From assembly GCA_027625915.1 (NCBI GenBank), contig JANTQA010000030.1:620001-684000 (forward strand): DNA of 64,000 nt. Reading direction: 5' to 3'. The DNA comes from Anaeramoeba flamelloides. Lineage: Eukaryota > Metamonada > Anaeramoebidae. Shown here piece after piece: positions 21,457 through 32,419 of this stretch. The notes beneath the pieces were generated by a model that saw only the letters and a program-made list of their open reading frames with translations, did no database searches and had not been told where the DNA came from. How positions within the stretch are numbered: the stretch's first letter is position 1; each line of letters opens with the position of its first letter. Position numbers and translations under genes: made by a program.

Positions 21457-21645
21457 GAATCAGTACCATTTTATGACATAAAACTTCAAGGAAATTTAAT
21501 GTACAAAAAAATTCCCAAATAAAACACAAAATTCAAATTCTATTAAAATAATTTTTGTAAAAAAAAAAAATGTACTTTAATTTGAGGTTTTTTTTTGTAC
21601 CTTAAATTCCATTGAAAGTTTGGGCATTAAAAATGGAACTGACTC
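21457..21645. mobile_element. TA-flanked palindromic MITE, diverged copy
   Basis: This is a near-palindrome of about 190 bases whose halves match the better-preserved copies at 30393-30589, 30922-31117 and 31943-32135 (for example AAATTCAAATTCTA at the centre-left and ATGGAACTGACT at the right end). The left end is decayed. Non-coding. Confidence 0.6.
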
Positions 21646-22626
21646 TATTTTAGAGTCAAACTGGAAAAATAACATTTAATTGCTTTTTTTGAAGTGTAAT
21701 TTTCTTTAAAAAAAATTGTTAAATGAAATCAAGGATTTGGCACTCATTTTAATTAATGAGATTTGTTTTTGAGATTATTTATTACCAAGTGGGATTAAAA
21801 AATTGCAAATAAACAACGAGAAGAAACCATTGATTACTTGAATATTTCATTGTAATTTGATTTTCTCTTTTTTTTTTTCTGAAATAAAAAATAAAAAATA
21901 GAGATTTAATTTCTTAGAATATAGAAGGATATTTTATTTCTATTTTGGATTTTAAATTTTTTATGTTTCAAGGGGTGTGTATTCCACTCGGTGTAGAAAA
22001 ATATCAGTTGTGTTTTTTAAAGAAAACCAATAAAATTGTTATCTTTATTTCCTCAAAAAAATAAATTTTTTTTCTTTATTCATATTTTTTGAGGATAAAA
22101 AAGTTATTTGACATTTTCCTTTTGAATGGTCTTTCAATTTTTTTGTATTTTTGTAACTAAAAACAATAAAAACCTTAATTTTTTTTTTTTTTTTTTTTTT
22201 TAATTTTAATAAAAAGATTATTGAAGTTAGTCAAAAAAAAAATAGTGAATCAACAGTTTTATTTAATAATATACTAATCAAATTTAGTTTTTTATATTTA
22301 TATAAAAAAATTCTTATAAAAAAACATTAACACCATATATTAACAAACGTTTTTTTGTTTGAAATATTAGAATTTTTGAAAAAAAAATATTAATATTTCA
22401 ATAGGCGTGAATCTTTCTTTTAATATCTAATTCCCTTAATATTTCGTTTACTTAAAATAAAGTGTTTTTTAACACTTTACCCTATCATTTTTTTTTACTA
22501 AAATACTGGAATATCTTTATCAAAAATTGTATTTTGGTGTTTTTTGGTTCTTATTGGAATAATGAGAATAAAATGAAATTAAAAACAAAATTCGAAATAC
22601 TGAACTTGGTACTAGTTTAGATAAGA

Positions 22627-23692
22627 AACCTTGTAAAAAATAGAGTCTTTACAATTTTAGAGATAAATAAAAAATTCAAAAAATTTATCCAAATTTCGGT
22701 AATAGTAAACAAAAAATATATGTTTATTGATCTTGATGGCTTTTAGATATAAAATCATTTAGTAAACACCAATAGTTTGTTTCCAAAAATAATTTTTTTT
22801 TAAATTAGAAAGATTTGTGTTTAGCCAAACTATTTTTTTGATTTAAAGTATAATTATTCTATTAAGATAATCATGTATTCAACTCTTTTTCAGTTAAAGA
22901 TGCCAAATTTTATTGAAGAAATATAATATATTCTATGATTTTAATTCATTATTCTTCTCAAAAAATTTTTCAATTTTTAAATCTGATCATTAATTTCTCC
23001 AATATTTTTTTGTAATTTAGCCAATTTTTTTTTTTCTATGATTCTTATTTTTTTTTTATTTTATTTTTTAAAGAGTAAAATTTGAAAAAAAAAAATACTT
23101 TGAAATATCAAATCAATTTAATGAAAATTGAGGTTTAGCAGTTCCTTTAAAAATTCATAAATTTAAAATTAAAAAATCTTTGAGTCAACAATTTTAAGAT
23201 ACCAAAAAAATTGAGAAATTTTGTATGAGACCTTACAATGAAATGGGCGCAAATATTTTTTTAACAGTTTATTTTTTTGATATTTAAGGTTTGTTCAGGT
23301 ATTTCTTTTATGAATATCAACTCTAATACGAAGTATACTATTTCTCTAATTTATAAATAATCTTGGCTTGGTTGATTCTAATAATAAAGTGAATTTTTCA
23401 TTTTTGTCTGGTTACCTATGAGTGAAATAAAGTTTAATATCTGATTATCCTAAAAGAATAATTATACTTTAAATCAAAAAATCGGTTGGTGAACTGAAAT
23501 ATTTCTAATTTAAAAAAAAATATTTTTGGAAACAAAGTATTGATATTTACCAAACGATTTTAGATTTAAAATCCCTTTGAGTCCAAAAATCATTATATAT
23601 GTTTCATTCACTATAACTAAATTGTGGGTAATTAGTTAGTAACTCTTTATTTATCTTGAAAATTGCAAATACTCTATTTTTTACAGTATTCC
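22627..23692. mobile_element. 1.07 kb TIR element, family GTAAAAAATAGAGT, long copy
   Basis: The left arm (about 22627-22880) and right arm (about 23430-23692) are inverted copies of roughly 250 bases. Both open with TGTAAAAAATAGAGT, continue through an AGATAAATAAA block and a TTTGTTTCCAAAAAT block, and end near TAATTATTCT. The 550-base centre has no transposase. A shorter derivative with the same ends lies at 45485-45828. Confidence 0.7.
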
Positions 23693-25500
23693 ATATTTTC
23701 AATAGTGTGGTTATTTGAAAGAGTGGTGAAAAAAATTATGTAATATATTTTTATTTAAGGATAATATTTTAATATTACACAGAAAGAATAATATATTGGA
23801 TAATTAAGAATTCCAAACTAGATGTCCCAAGATATTAAATCCTTGGAATTAAGTTACTACCTTTAACAAAAATAATAAAATTTGAAAATTAAAAAAAAAA
23901 TTCTTCAGAATTTTTTTGGTTTTTAATCCTTAATAGTAAGAAGTTAAAAGTTTGAAGAATAGATTTGAAATCCACTAACTCAAATAAAAAAATTTAAACT
24001 TTCAAGATTAAAATACATTTTCAATTTTTTTTTTTTTTTTTTCATTATCAAAAACTGTTGAGTTACTTTAATAAATAGATTTTTGGTTCGCAATTTTCGA
24101 AAAAAAAATAATAATCAGTATTAAAAACCAAGAAGAAACTCCCATTTCTTGGATATCTTTTTACAATACATTTTGGGTAATTTGGGGCTTTACAAACAAC
24201 TAATATGGTTATCAAAAATGAATAACATAAAATTATCAATTTCACTATTACTCTAAATTTTTAGGGTATCTACTAACAAATTTCTTTGATCAAGAAATAA
24301 CAAATATCATTTTGATTAAAATAATTATTTTTACCATTTTTTCTTGATTTAATTAACAAAAATATAATAACTTTTTTAAAGAATAAGTTTTTTCATATTA
24401 CCAATAGTAAAAGTAATTATATTACTCTTACTTATATAGTAATTGTTTTGTATTTTTATTCTAAGTTTTTTGATAAATAAAATATGAAAATTAGATTTGT
24501 CCTTTTCTAACCGAATACTTATTTTTTAGAAAGTGTCCAAACGTAAATGAGGAATCTTCTCCGAAAAATACATATCTATAATACACCACATAACCTAATA
24601 GTGTTGTATCTCAGAAGGATAAAATCATCTCATTTAAAAGCTTTTTTTTTTTAATGTTCAATTTTTTTAATTTAAAGATAACCAATTTGAAAAACAAATC
24701 AAAGATCTCAATTTATTTTGTTACACTTGTTGGAAATGCCAACCAAAGAGTTTAAGAGACGAAATTTAAGTGATTAGTCTTCTACTTTATAAAGACTTTG
24801 TAAATTCAAACAATTAATGTTTAATCTAATTTATCCCATTCACAAATTGCATATTGTATAAAATAATACATTTCCTCTTAGAATATGAAACAATTTTTTA
24901 TAATATATAAACCAAACTCTATGTGAAAATTTTGAAGCCAGGTACACATAATTTAATTCTTTTCTTTTTCTCTGGAATATTTATTAAAGTTTGAAAATAA
25001 AAAAAATAAATTTCTCATTTTTATTAATTTTGCTTTTTTTTTCATTTTGATTTTTGACTTTTGTTTTAAATTTTTTTTTCTCTCAGAACTTCAATTTGTG
25101 TTAAAATGAATTTAAGTGATTACTTTTCTGAGAATATTTACGGCTCAAAATTAACACATTGTTGCGAAAATGGACTTTCAGATTTGTGAAATAATTTTTA
25201 AAAAAAAGCTTCAATTTGCGTTCAAAAAAATTAAAATAGTAACTGGATCAAATTCTTCGAACTAAAACCCCAATAATATCCAAGTTAACGATTTTGTCAA
25301 AAGTATTTCCAATCAAATTATAAATATAACGAAAAAAACATTTTTCCAATGATTGCTTTTTGTGAAATCCGAAAACAATTGAAAGTGAAAAGGAAAAAAC
25401 AGATCTAACTCCAGAACTTCATAACAAGAATTAAAAAACCAGACTTATTTAGATTTCTGTAAACAAATCATTTTTTTTAAAAAACGAGAAAAAAATCAAA
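23693..25500. other. Intergenic upstream of the acyltransferase gene
   Basis: Mostly A/T-rich. A 27-codon frame at 25106-25189 (MNLSDYFSENIYG..., Cys/His/Gly-containing) has unusually protein-like composition for this DNA and could be an upstream ORF or a small exon. Two other short protein-like stretches occur near 24531-24580 and 24737-24780. None is supported by homology. Confidence 0.4.
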
Positions 25501-27561
25501 ATGTTTCTTTATAAACTTTTAACTAATCTCTTTCGAATTTGGTTATTATTTTATTTCAAAACCATCCAGGTCATTGGTTTACGAAACATTCCTCGTAAAG
25601 AGGGTTTGTTAATGTTTGGTAACCATCCAAATGCGCTGTGTGATCCAGCAGCTGTTTTCACATCAATGCCACGGATGGCTCGAACACTCTTCAAAAACAC
25701 CTTATTGGGTGTCCCAGTTTTAGGGTTTGTAATCAAATCTATGGGTGGGATTGGTGTCAGGCGAAGACAAGATCACCAACCCAAACAACCAAAAAACAAG
25801 GAAACCCATGAGCAAAGCAAGGCCTTGATTAGCGATACAAATCAGAAAGAAAACACACAAATTGACAACTCGAGGATGTGGGAAGAAACCAACAAAACCT
25901 TGCTTAAGGGCCAAGTTATTTGTATTTATCCTGAGGGTCTCAGTGTAGTGCACCATGAATTAAATCGATACAAATCTGGTGTTTCAAGGATCTTAATTAA
26001 TGCAATCGTTAACACCAAAGAAGAGAAGAAGAGCAAAAACGAGGATAAAAATAACATTGAAGAAGTAGAAGAAGAAGAAGAAGAAGAAGAAATTGTGGAC
26101 TTGGAGATTCAAAGCAAGCAAATGTTTACTGAAGAAGAATTGTCAACTGATCCAGATTTAATTGTAAAGAATTCCTTCCAAAGGATCCAACTGTTGCCCT
26201 TTTCCTTAAATTATACATCAAGAAAAACTTTCCGAAGCGAAATCTTAATTACATACTCGAGACCAATTTGCCTGCACAACTCGGTCATCTTAATGGCAAA
26301 GGAGGACAAGTGGAAAGCTGTAAATTTGATCACTTCCTTTTTACAAAAATGTTCAAGATTAATGACAATCAATACACCTGATTGGGAGACCCACTCCTTA
26401 GTTAAAACTTCAATGAACATTTTTTGGAGGGTGGATAGGACAAGTTTGAAAAGAAATTTTGAAAATGGTATTCGACTAGCTAATTTTTTTGAAATACTAT
26501 CAAATAATCAAATTTCGAACCAAATTGAAATCAACCAGAAGAATAATAATAATAATACGAAGAATGAGAAGAAGAATGAGAAAAAGAATCATAATAATAA
26601 GAAGAAGAAAAAAAAAGATCATTTGAATCAAACCTCAGGCTCTGATTTGGATTGCGATTCCAACACAAACGATAATCCGAATGAAATTCAAAAAGAAACA
26701 ATCATTGAAAATTCTTCACAAATCGAATTAGAATTAAGAAGCTCGATTCAAAACTACCAAAAGCAATTGGATAATTTAAAAATCCGAGATCAAGATCTCT
26801 GCCAAATCCAATATTTTGCAAACCCCCTTCGTATTATTGGTAAATATCTTTTATATTTGTTTACAGTATTATCTTTACTTCCACCAGGCTTGATCGGGCT
26901 AATAGTCAATTCCCCAATCGCGATCTCTATTATCAAGATCACTCAGAAAGCAAAAAATAAACCCGAAAATATTGCAACTTTCAGATTATTAGGAGGAAGC
27001 TTTCTTGCCTTAATTGTTTTTATAATTTATACAAGTGTTTTAGGGAAACTGTTTGGTGCAATTCCTGCATTGATTTATTTCTTTGGCGCCTTGGTTTTTG
27101 CCCAAGTTACTTCTTTTATGCTTGATGTTTTGAAGAATTATTGGAAAAGACTCAAAGGGCTAATTCGAGTCACAATACATAAATCAAAGTCCAAAGAACT
27201 TTTCCAAACTCGCAAATCAATTAAAAACGAGATAAGATCATTAATGAAAAAAATTGATCAAAAAAAGGATAATGATTATTTTGTTTCTTTTTATGAAAAA
27301 GACCAAAATTTTTATCATTCAGACAATTTAGATATTTGGAATCTTTTAGAAGTTCAAAATCTGCCACAGTCCCCTAATCAAATTATTTTAACAGCAGATA
27401 TGCTACTTGAAAATTCCTTAAATGGAGATAATAAAGCGAAAGTGGAAGTAAAAGACTATGGAAGGGAAAAAGAAAACGTGGTGGGTGAAGAAAATAATAT
27501 TAAGTTGGTTTCTAGTTCGGATTCTGGTTCTGGTTCTGGTTCTGATTCTGATTCTGATTAA
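25501..27561 (+). CDS. Glycerol-3-phosphate/DHAP acyltransferase, Gpt2/Sct1-type
   Basis: It is a PlsC-fold acyltransferase expected to make lysophosphatidic acid on the ER or lipid-droplet membrane, the first step of glycerolipid synthesis. Motif I is NHPNALCDP at residues 41-49, with the H-x5-D spacing I associate with yeast Sct1/Gpt2 rather than the common H-x4-D. Motif III is IYPEGLS at 142-148. An N-terminal hydrophobic stretch (about 8-27) and two C-terminal membrane stretches (around 448-478 and 495-545) flank the block ENIATFRLLGG, which resembles the IATWK.L block of fungal Gpt2. Low-complexity inserts (Glu-rich near 185-200, Asn/Lys-rich near 345-380) and a Ser-Gly-Asp C-terminus are lineage extras. 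The start is the first Met and the gene has a single exon. The Tc1/mariner-type element begins 65 bases past the stop. Confidence 0.85.
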   Translation: MFLYKLLTNLFRIWLLFYFKTIQVIGLRNIPRKEGLLMFGNHPNALCDPAAVFTSMPRMARTLFKNTLLGVPVLGFVIKSMGGIGVRRRQDHQPKQPKNKETHEQSKALISDTNQKENTQIDNSRMWEETNKTLLKGQVICIYPEGLSVVHHELNRYKSGVSRILINAIVNTKEEKKSKNEDKNNIEEVEEEEEEEEIVDLEIQSKQMFTEEELSTDPDLIVKNSFQRIQLLPFSLNYTSRKTFRSEILITYSRPICLHNSVILMAKEDKWKAVNLITSFLQKCSRLMTINTPDWETHSLVKTSMNIFWRVDRTSLKRNFENGIRLANFFEILSNNQISNQIEINQKNNNNNTKNEKKNEKKNHNNKKKKKKDHLNQTSGSDLDCDSNTNDNPNEIQKETIIENSSQIELELRSSIQNYQKQLDNLKIRDQDLCQIQYFANPLRIIGKYLLYLFTVLSLLPPGLIGLIVNSPIAISIIKITQKAKNKPENIATFRLLGGSFLALIVFIIYTSVLGKLFGAIPALIYFFGALVFAQVTSFMLDVLKNYWKRLKGLIRVTIHKSKSKELFQTRKSIKNEIRSLMKKIDQKKDNDYFVSFYEKDQNFYHSDNLDIWNLLEVQNLPQSPNQIILTADMLLENSLNGDNKAKVEVKDYGREKENVVGEENNIKLVSSSDSGSGSGSDSDSD

Positions 27562-27626
27562 TAATTTCTGAAAATTAAAAAATAAAGAATTTTCAATTCT
27601 CAAATAAATTGATTTTATTTGGTATA

Positions 27627-29717
27627 CAGTCATTTTAAAAAAGTGAAAACTTTTTGAGAACTTAAAAAAAGTTTTCAATTTTAATAAAGTAAAAAAATTT
27701 TTGGAATTAAAACTTTTTAAAAGTTTTGAATTCTAATAACCATTGTGAAAAAAATTTGGGTCATTAAAAAAAATTGGGTCAGTCAAAAATTTGTTTTCGT
27801 TTTTTAAATAATAAATATTAGCAAAATGATTTTTGATCAAAGTAAAATTTTATGAACAAATCTTACATTTAAGAAAAACCAAAGTCACTATCAATAATAA
27901 TTTTCAAAGGCAAAATTAAATTGTTGCATTTTAACCTTTTAGAATTACTGTAGAACTCTAAAAAACAAAAATTGACTTTTAATTGTCAACTTTACTAAAA
28001 ATAAGAGAAATATTTAATAGGAAATATTAAAATCTATTAATTCAATAAGATATTTATCATTGTTAATGAACGCAAATTTATCACGGTTAATCTTAAATAA
28101 CCTTTTAAACCAAATTGAATTATAAAATCTTCCAAAAAAAGATGTTTTTTTCGAAAGAGATTGTTTTCCACTAATGTTTACAATCAAAACTTCAAAATAC
28201 CGAAATATCAAGATTTCAGAAACCATTTAAATTCTTAAAATCCCCTTAGACAAACCTTAATTTAAAACGGTTATTAATTTTTGGTCTTCCCAAACAATGA
28301 TTAACTTGATCTTGGAATGTAATCTAATAAAAAAAATCAATATTTTTAGTAAAGTTTACAATTAAAGATAAATTTTTGTTTTTTAGAGTTCCACAGTAAT
28401 TCTATAAGCACAAAATGCAACGAAATAATTTTGCCTTTGAAAATTATTATTGATAGTGACTTTGGTTTTTCTTAAATGTAAGATTTGTTCATAAAATTTT
28501 ACTTTGATCAAAAATCATTTTGCTAATATTTACTATTTAAAAAACGAAAACAAATTTTTGACTGACCCAATTTTTTTTAATGACCCAAATTTTTTTCACA
28601 ATGGTAAAGTAAAAATTTTTAGAGAATTAAAACTTTTCAAAAGTTTTAAGTTTTAATAAAGTGTGAACTTCTTAAATTAAAACTTTTCTCATCAGGACTT
28701 TTGAGTTTTAATAAAGTGTGAACTCAAGAATTTTGAGAGTAGTTTTGTTTCCACTCAAATGCCTATTCCCACTATTAAAAGTTTATACACCCATCTTCAT
28801 AAATAATTTACCAACCAAAACATTTCCATTAGATCTTCAATTCCCATCCAAAAGTTAAAACATACATAATAGCCAAACTTGAATTACAATGAGAATTTCT
28901 AATGGAAATTAAATTATTTTTTATAAAACATTTTTTATTGATCATCAATTCCCAATACCCAACTGGAAACTTTTCAATAACCCTAACTCAACTTTGAAAC
29001 ATTGACCACTATCTCAAAGACAAATTATTTAGAAACCAAATAAAATTTTGGTTTTTTATTGTACTTTGAGAAAACCCTTTTTCCAAAACAATAATTTGCG
29101 GATCCTCAATTTCTCAACAAAAAAAAAAATTTTTCTTGGCAGACCAAAGTGTTTACCAATTCCAAAAGCACTTTCCACTAAAAGCTTGTGTTTGCAAAAA
29201 AAAAAAAAAAAAAACGCCAATTCACTAAGCAATATTGGCTTCTTTTCCCAACCCCTTCAAAAAATAAAGTTAATCAGGCTCCCAATAGAACATTTCTAAA
29301 ACCTAACCCAACTTCAAAAACCAACAATTATTTGGAAACACCACCCGTAATATCCAAAACCTTTCCATTAATTATAATTTTTGTGAAAAGGAATTGATAA
29401 TTATAAAAAAAACATTGGGGAAGCTTATTATATTTGCTTTGCATTTTTTAAACCATCAAACTTTGAGAAATCAAACCAATTGGATTTTGAATTTTGGACT
29501 TATTATTATTTATTGAGGAAAATATTAAATTTAAAAGAAAAATTTATTTTTAGATCTGTATTGATAAAATTTTCTCCAGCAATAAAAATAAAAAAAAAAA
29601 CCAACAAAAAAATTAGAAACAATATTGTTTATTGTTTTTCAAGGTTTACCAAACAAAACATTTTTTTTTTTTTGGAAATTTCTTATTTGGCCTACTACAT
29701 TACTAACTATTACAGAC
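27627..29717 (+). repeat. Left TIR arm of the Tc1/mariner-type element
   Basis: It is the inverted partner of 33690-36210. Tandem sub-repeats occupy 27640-28760 (interrupted by the inserted element), followed by about 1 kb of non-coding sequence ending TTATTTGGCCTACTACATTA near 29700. Short open frames in both arms are mirror copies of each other and are not genes. Confidence 0.85.
27740..28604. mobile_element. 865 bp PIF/Harbinger-like non-autonomous element
   Basis: It begins CCATTGTGAAAAAAATTTGG and ends with the complement; the inverted arms are about 265 bases each and nearly identical. It interrupts the left TIR arm. The uninterrupted right arm shows the empty site TTCTAATAAAGTAAA, while the left arm reads TTCTAATAA-element-TAAAGTAAA, giving a 3-base duplication TAA (27737-27739 and 28605-28607). 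A 3-base TAA/TTA duplication is characteristic of PIF/Harbinger. The 335-base centre has one 70-codon minus-strand frame of unknown meaning. Confidence 0.85.
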
Positions 29718-29779
29718 CAAAACAATTATTTCTCAAAGAGTGAAAAACATTGCCAATTATCTAAATTATTTTTTAAACA

Positions 29780-30392
29780 ATGAATAATCTCTCTAATTTA
29801 TATACCCGTGGGAAAAGTTACCCCCCCTGAATTTAATTTTAGAATTTTTCTAGATTTAAAAAAAAATCTACCCTGTATACAAATCATTCAAAAATACAAA
29901 ATCTCAAAAACTTATTATTACAAATTGAAGAAAATTTTAAAAGAGAATCATCATATTAAAAAATCAATGACAATTATGAGAAATAGAAAAAGAGGTAGAC
30001 CAAAAAAATTCACACTGAGAGACCACCAATTAATTGAAAAAGAAATAAAAAATAACCCACTTATATTTTTAAGAGAGATTAAAAGAAATTTAAGTATTAA
30101 TGAAAATTTAAAAGTACCTAGCATTTCCACAATATATAAAATTTTACAAGAATTAAATATTATAAGAAAAACTATAAAATATTGGAAAAACACAAAATTT
30201 AGTTTCAGGAACGAAGAATACAAATCTAATTATTTTTTTTTATTAATATTTCTTTTAAAAAATAACTTCAAAATGTGCAATATCTATTTTTTGGATGAGG
30301 TTCATTTTGATATTAATGTGGGTTTGAGGAAAATGGGACGTAGTAAAATTGGAGTTAGAATTGAGAAAACAATCCCAAAATATCGAAACATA
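29780..30392 (+). pseudogene. Tc1/mariner-type transposase, N-terminal remnant
   Basis: The likely start is the ATG at 29780 (MNNLSNLYTRGKSYPP). A C7 run at about 29820-29826 shifts the frame, after which the protein continues EFNFRIFLDL, a helix-turn-helix (about 29876-29945), the linker KRGRPKKFT, a second HTH-like unit ending STIYKILQELNI, and the first catalytic Asp block IYFLDEVHFDINV. At 30392 a palindromic MITE inserted in a TA interrupts the gene. The second Asp and final Asp/Glu motifs were not found downstream. The frame stays open into the MITE to 30659, but that tail is MITE-coded. Clearly inactive. Confidence 0.8.
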
Positions 30393-30589
30393 CATTCAGT
30401 TTCACTTTTAAGGCACAAACTTTCAACGAAATTTAAGGCACAAAAAAAATCTCAAATTAAAGCACAAAATTCAAATTCTAGTAAAATAATTTGTAAAAAA
30501 AAAAAATTCGAAATTTTGTGCCTTAATTTGAGATTTTTTTGTGCTTTAAATTCCGTTTTAAGTTTGTGCCTTAAAAGTGAAACTGACTG
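30393..30589. mobile_element. TA-flanked palindromic MITE, copy in the transposase
   Basis: A near-perfect palindrome with ends CA(G)TTTCACTTTTAAGGCAC and AAAAGTGAAACTGACTG, TA on both sides (30391-30392, 30590-30591). Inner repeats of AAGGCACAAA are characteristic of the family. The TA target and CAGT-like ends point to Tc1/mariner mobilisation. Confidence 0.85.
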
Positions 30590-30921
30590 TAATCTAAAAA
30601 AAAAATTCAAAATTAAAAAATTTATAACTATTGTAGTTAAAAATATATTAAAAATATAATATTTGAGTAAATCAAAAATGGGAAAATCAAAAGAGTAGTA
30701 AAAAAATTTTCAAAAAAAAAAATTTTTTTTAAACCTTAATTTTTTCAAATTTTTCACCAAAATCATATTTTTGATCAAAAATTACCCTAGTAAGATGATC
30801 TTTAAAACACCAAAAAAAAATTATTTTTGTGTAAAAAGGTACCTTTTTTAAAAATGAAAAATTCTAAATTTCAAAAAAAATTTTTTTTTGACAAAAAATC
30901 GAAAATTGAGAATAACTTCTA

Positions 30922-31117
30922 TAGTCAGTTTCACTTTTAAGGCGCAAACTTACAACGAAATTTAAGGCACAAAAAAATCTCAAATTAAGGCACAAAATTC
31001 AAATTCTAGTAAAAATAAATTGCAAAAAATAAAATTCCAAATTTTGTGCCTTAATTTGAGATTTTTTAGTGCCTTAAATTTCGTTGAAAGTTTGTGTCTT
31101 AAAAGTGGAACTTACTG
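30922..31117. mobile_element. TA-flanked palindromic MITE, second copy
   Basis: Same family as 30393-30589, ends AGTCAGTTTCACTTTTAAGG and AAAAGTGGAACTTACTG, with TA at both flanks (30920-30921 and 31118-31119). Non-coding, about 196 bases. Confidence 0.85.
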
Positions 31118-31639
31118 TAAACTAGAGGAGATACAGAGCTCTAAACTTAAAAAATCAATTTTTCAGATTATTTGAATTTAGGGACGATGAGTAATTCGCC
31201 CAGAGATCGAATATTTATAAATTCAATTTTTTTCAATTTATACTTGTGATTAGAATAACATGTTTTTACATCAGTAACTATTGATCTTGCAATAATATAT
31301 TTTTTTTGTATCTGAATTACGTTTCAAAAAAAAACCCGAAAAAAAGAAAAATGTGAAAAGGTGTTTTCAATTTTGAAAATTTCAAAAATAAAAATTTTCT
31401 TGTAATATCCATACAAACCCTTTAAACACAAGTCTTTCACCCAGGCCAACCCGGCCAGTTTGACGGAAAAATAGTTTCGATATTTAATTTCGGTTTTCAA
31501 TTTTAAAAAAGGGATCAAAATTATTAATTAATTTGAACACAAGAATTTATTATTTTTTTGAAACGAAATTGGTTCAAAATATTACTGAAAAACTTTCCAA
31601 TAGTAAAGAAAAATAAATTTTCAATAAGATTTAAAAGAA

Positions 31640-31725
31640 AAGAGTGAGAGGATACGTTCTTAATTTGATTTGTAATAGTTAGTAATGTAGTAGGCCAAAT
31701 AAGAAATTATCCCTGTACCTCACTC
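31640..31725 (-). repeat. Internal copy of the arm's inner edge
   Basis: The phrase TAGTAATGTAGTAGGCCAAA and its surroundings match the inner ends of both TIR arms (near 29690 in complement, near 33695 directly). It is a third partial copy lying inside the element. Confidence 0.6.
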
Positions 31726-31942
31726 TTTTTTTAAAAGATGATTACATCATTAACCCCTCTTTATTCAGTTTTATTTGATCATCATAACCAATTATTTTTT
31801 TCAAAAAAAAATAAAATATTAGATTCTAAAAAATAATATTCAATTCCGAAAAGAGGCCTAATCAATTTAAATTGTCGATATGAGGATTTTTACAATTTTT
31901 TCTAATTTTTAACTGTGCAAATTATTATTATTATTATTAATA

Positions 31943-32135
31943 CAGTCAGTTTCACTTTTAAGGCACAAACTTCAACAAAATTTAAGACACAATAAAAATC
32001 TCAAAATAAGGCACAAAATTTATTTTTTTTATTTACAATTTATTTTACTAGAATTTGAATTTTGTGCCTTAATTTGAAAACTTCTTGTAACTTAAATTTT
32101 GTTGAAAGTTTGTGTCTTAAAAGTGGAACTGACTG
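31943..32135. mobile_element. TA-flanked palindromic MITE, third copy
   Basis: It has perfect outer ends CAGTCAGTTTCACTTTTAAG and the complement ending GGAACTGACTG, with TA at 31941-31942 and 32136-32137. At 193 bases it is the best-preserved family member in the window. Confidence 0.87.
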
Positions 32136-32419
32136 TACTAAAACATTGAAATATTTAATCGAATTCCACATGAACAAAAAAAGATTCAATAAAATCTAAA
32201 ATTTTGAAAATTAAAATTTTTTAAATTTTGTTTTTATTTAATATTTTAAAATCTCTTAAATACCAAAAACTAATTAAAATTTTTAACTTTGTAGTTGTTG
32301 TTAAAATGATGGAAAAACATAAAAATTGAACTTACTGGAAAGTTTCAACTTTAACGGCTTTAAAATTAAAACAAACTCAATGATTTTATCATATTTGCTT
32401 TTTTTCTTGTAGAATGGCA

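Noticed and set aside
29048-29397. Matching 69-89 codon frames at 29048-29397 and 33998-34365
   Set aside because: Identical because they lie in the two TIR arms; composition comes from A runs, no domain, interrupted by homopolymers.
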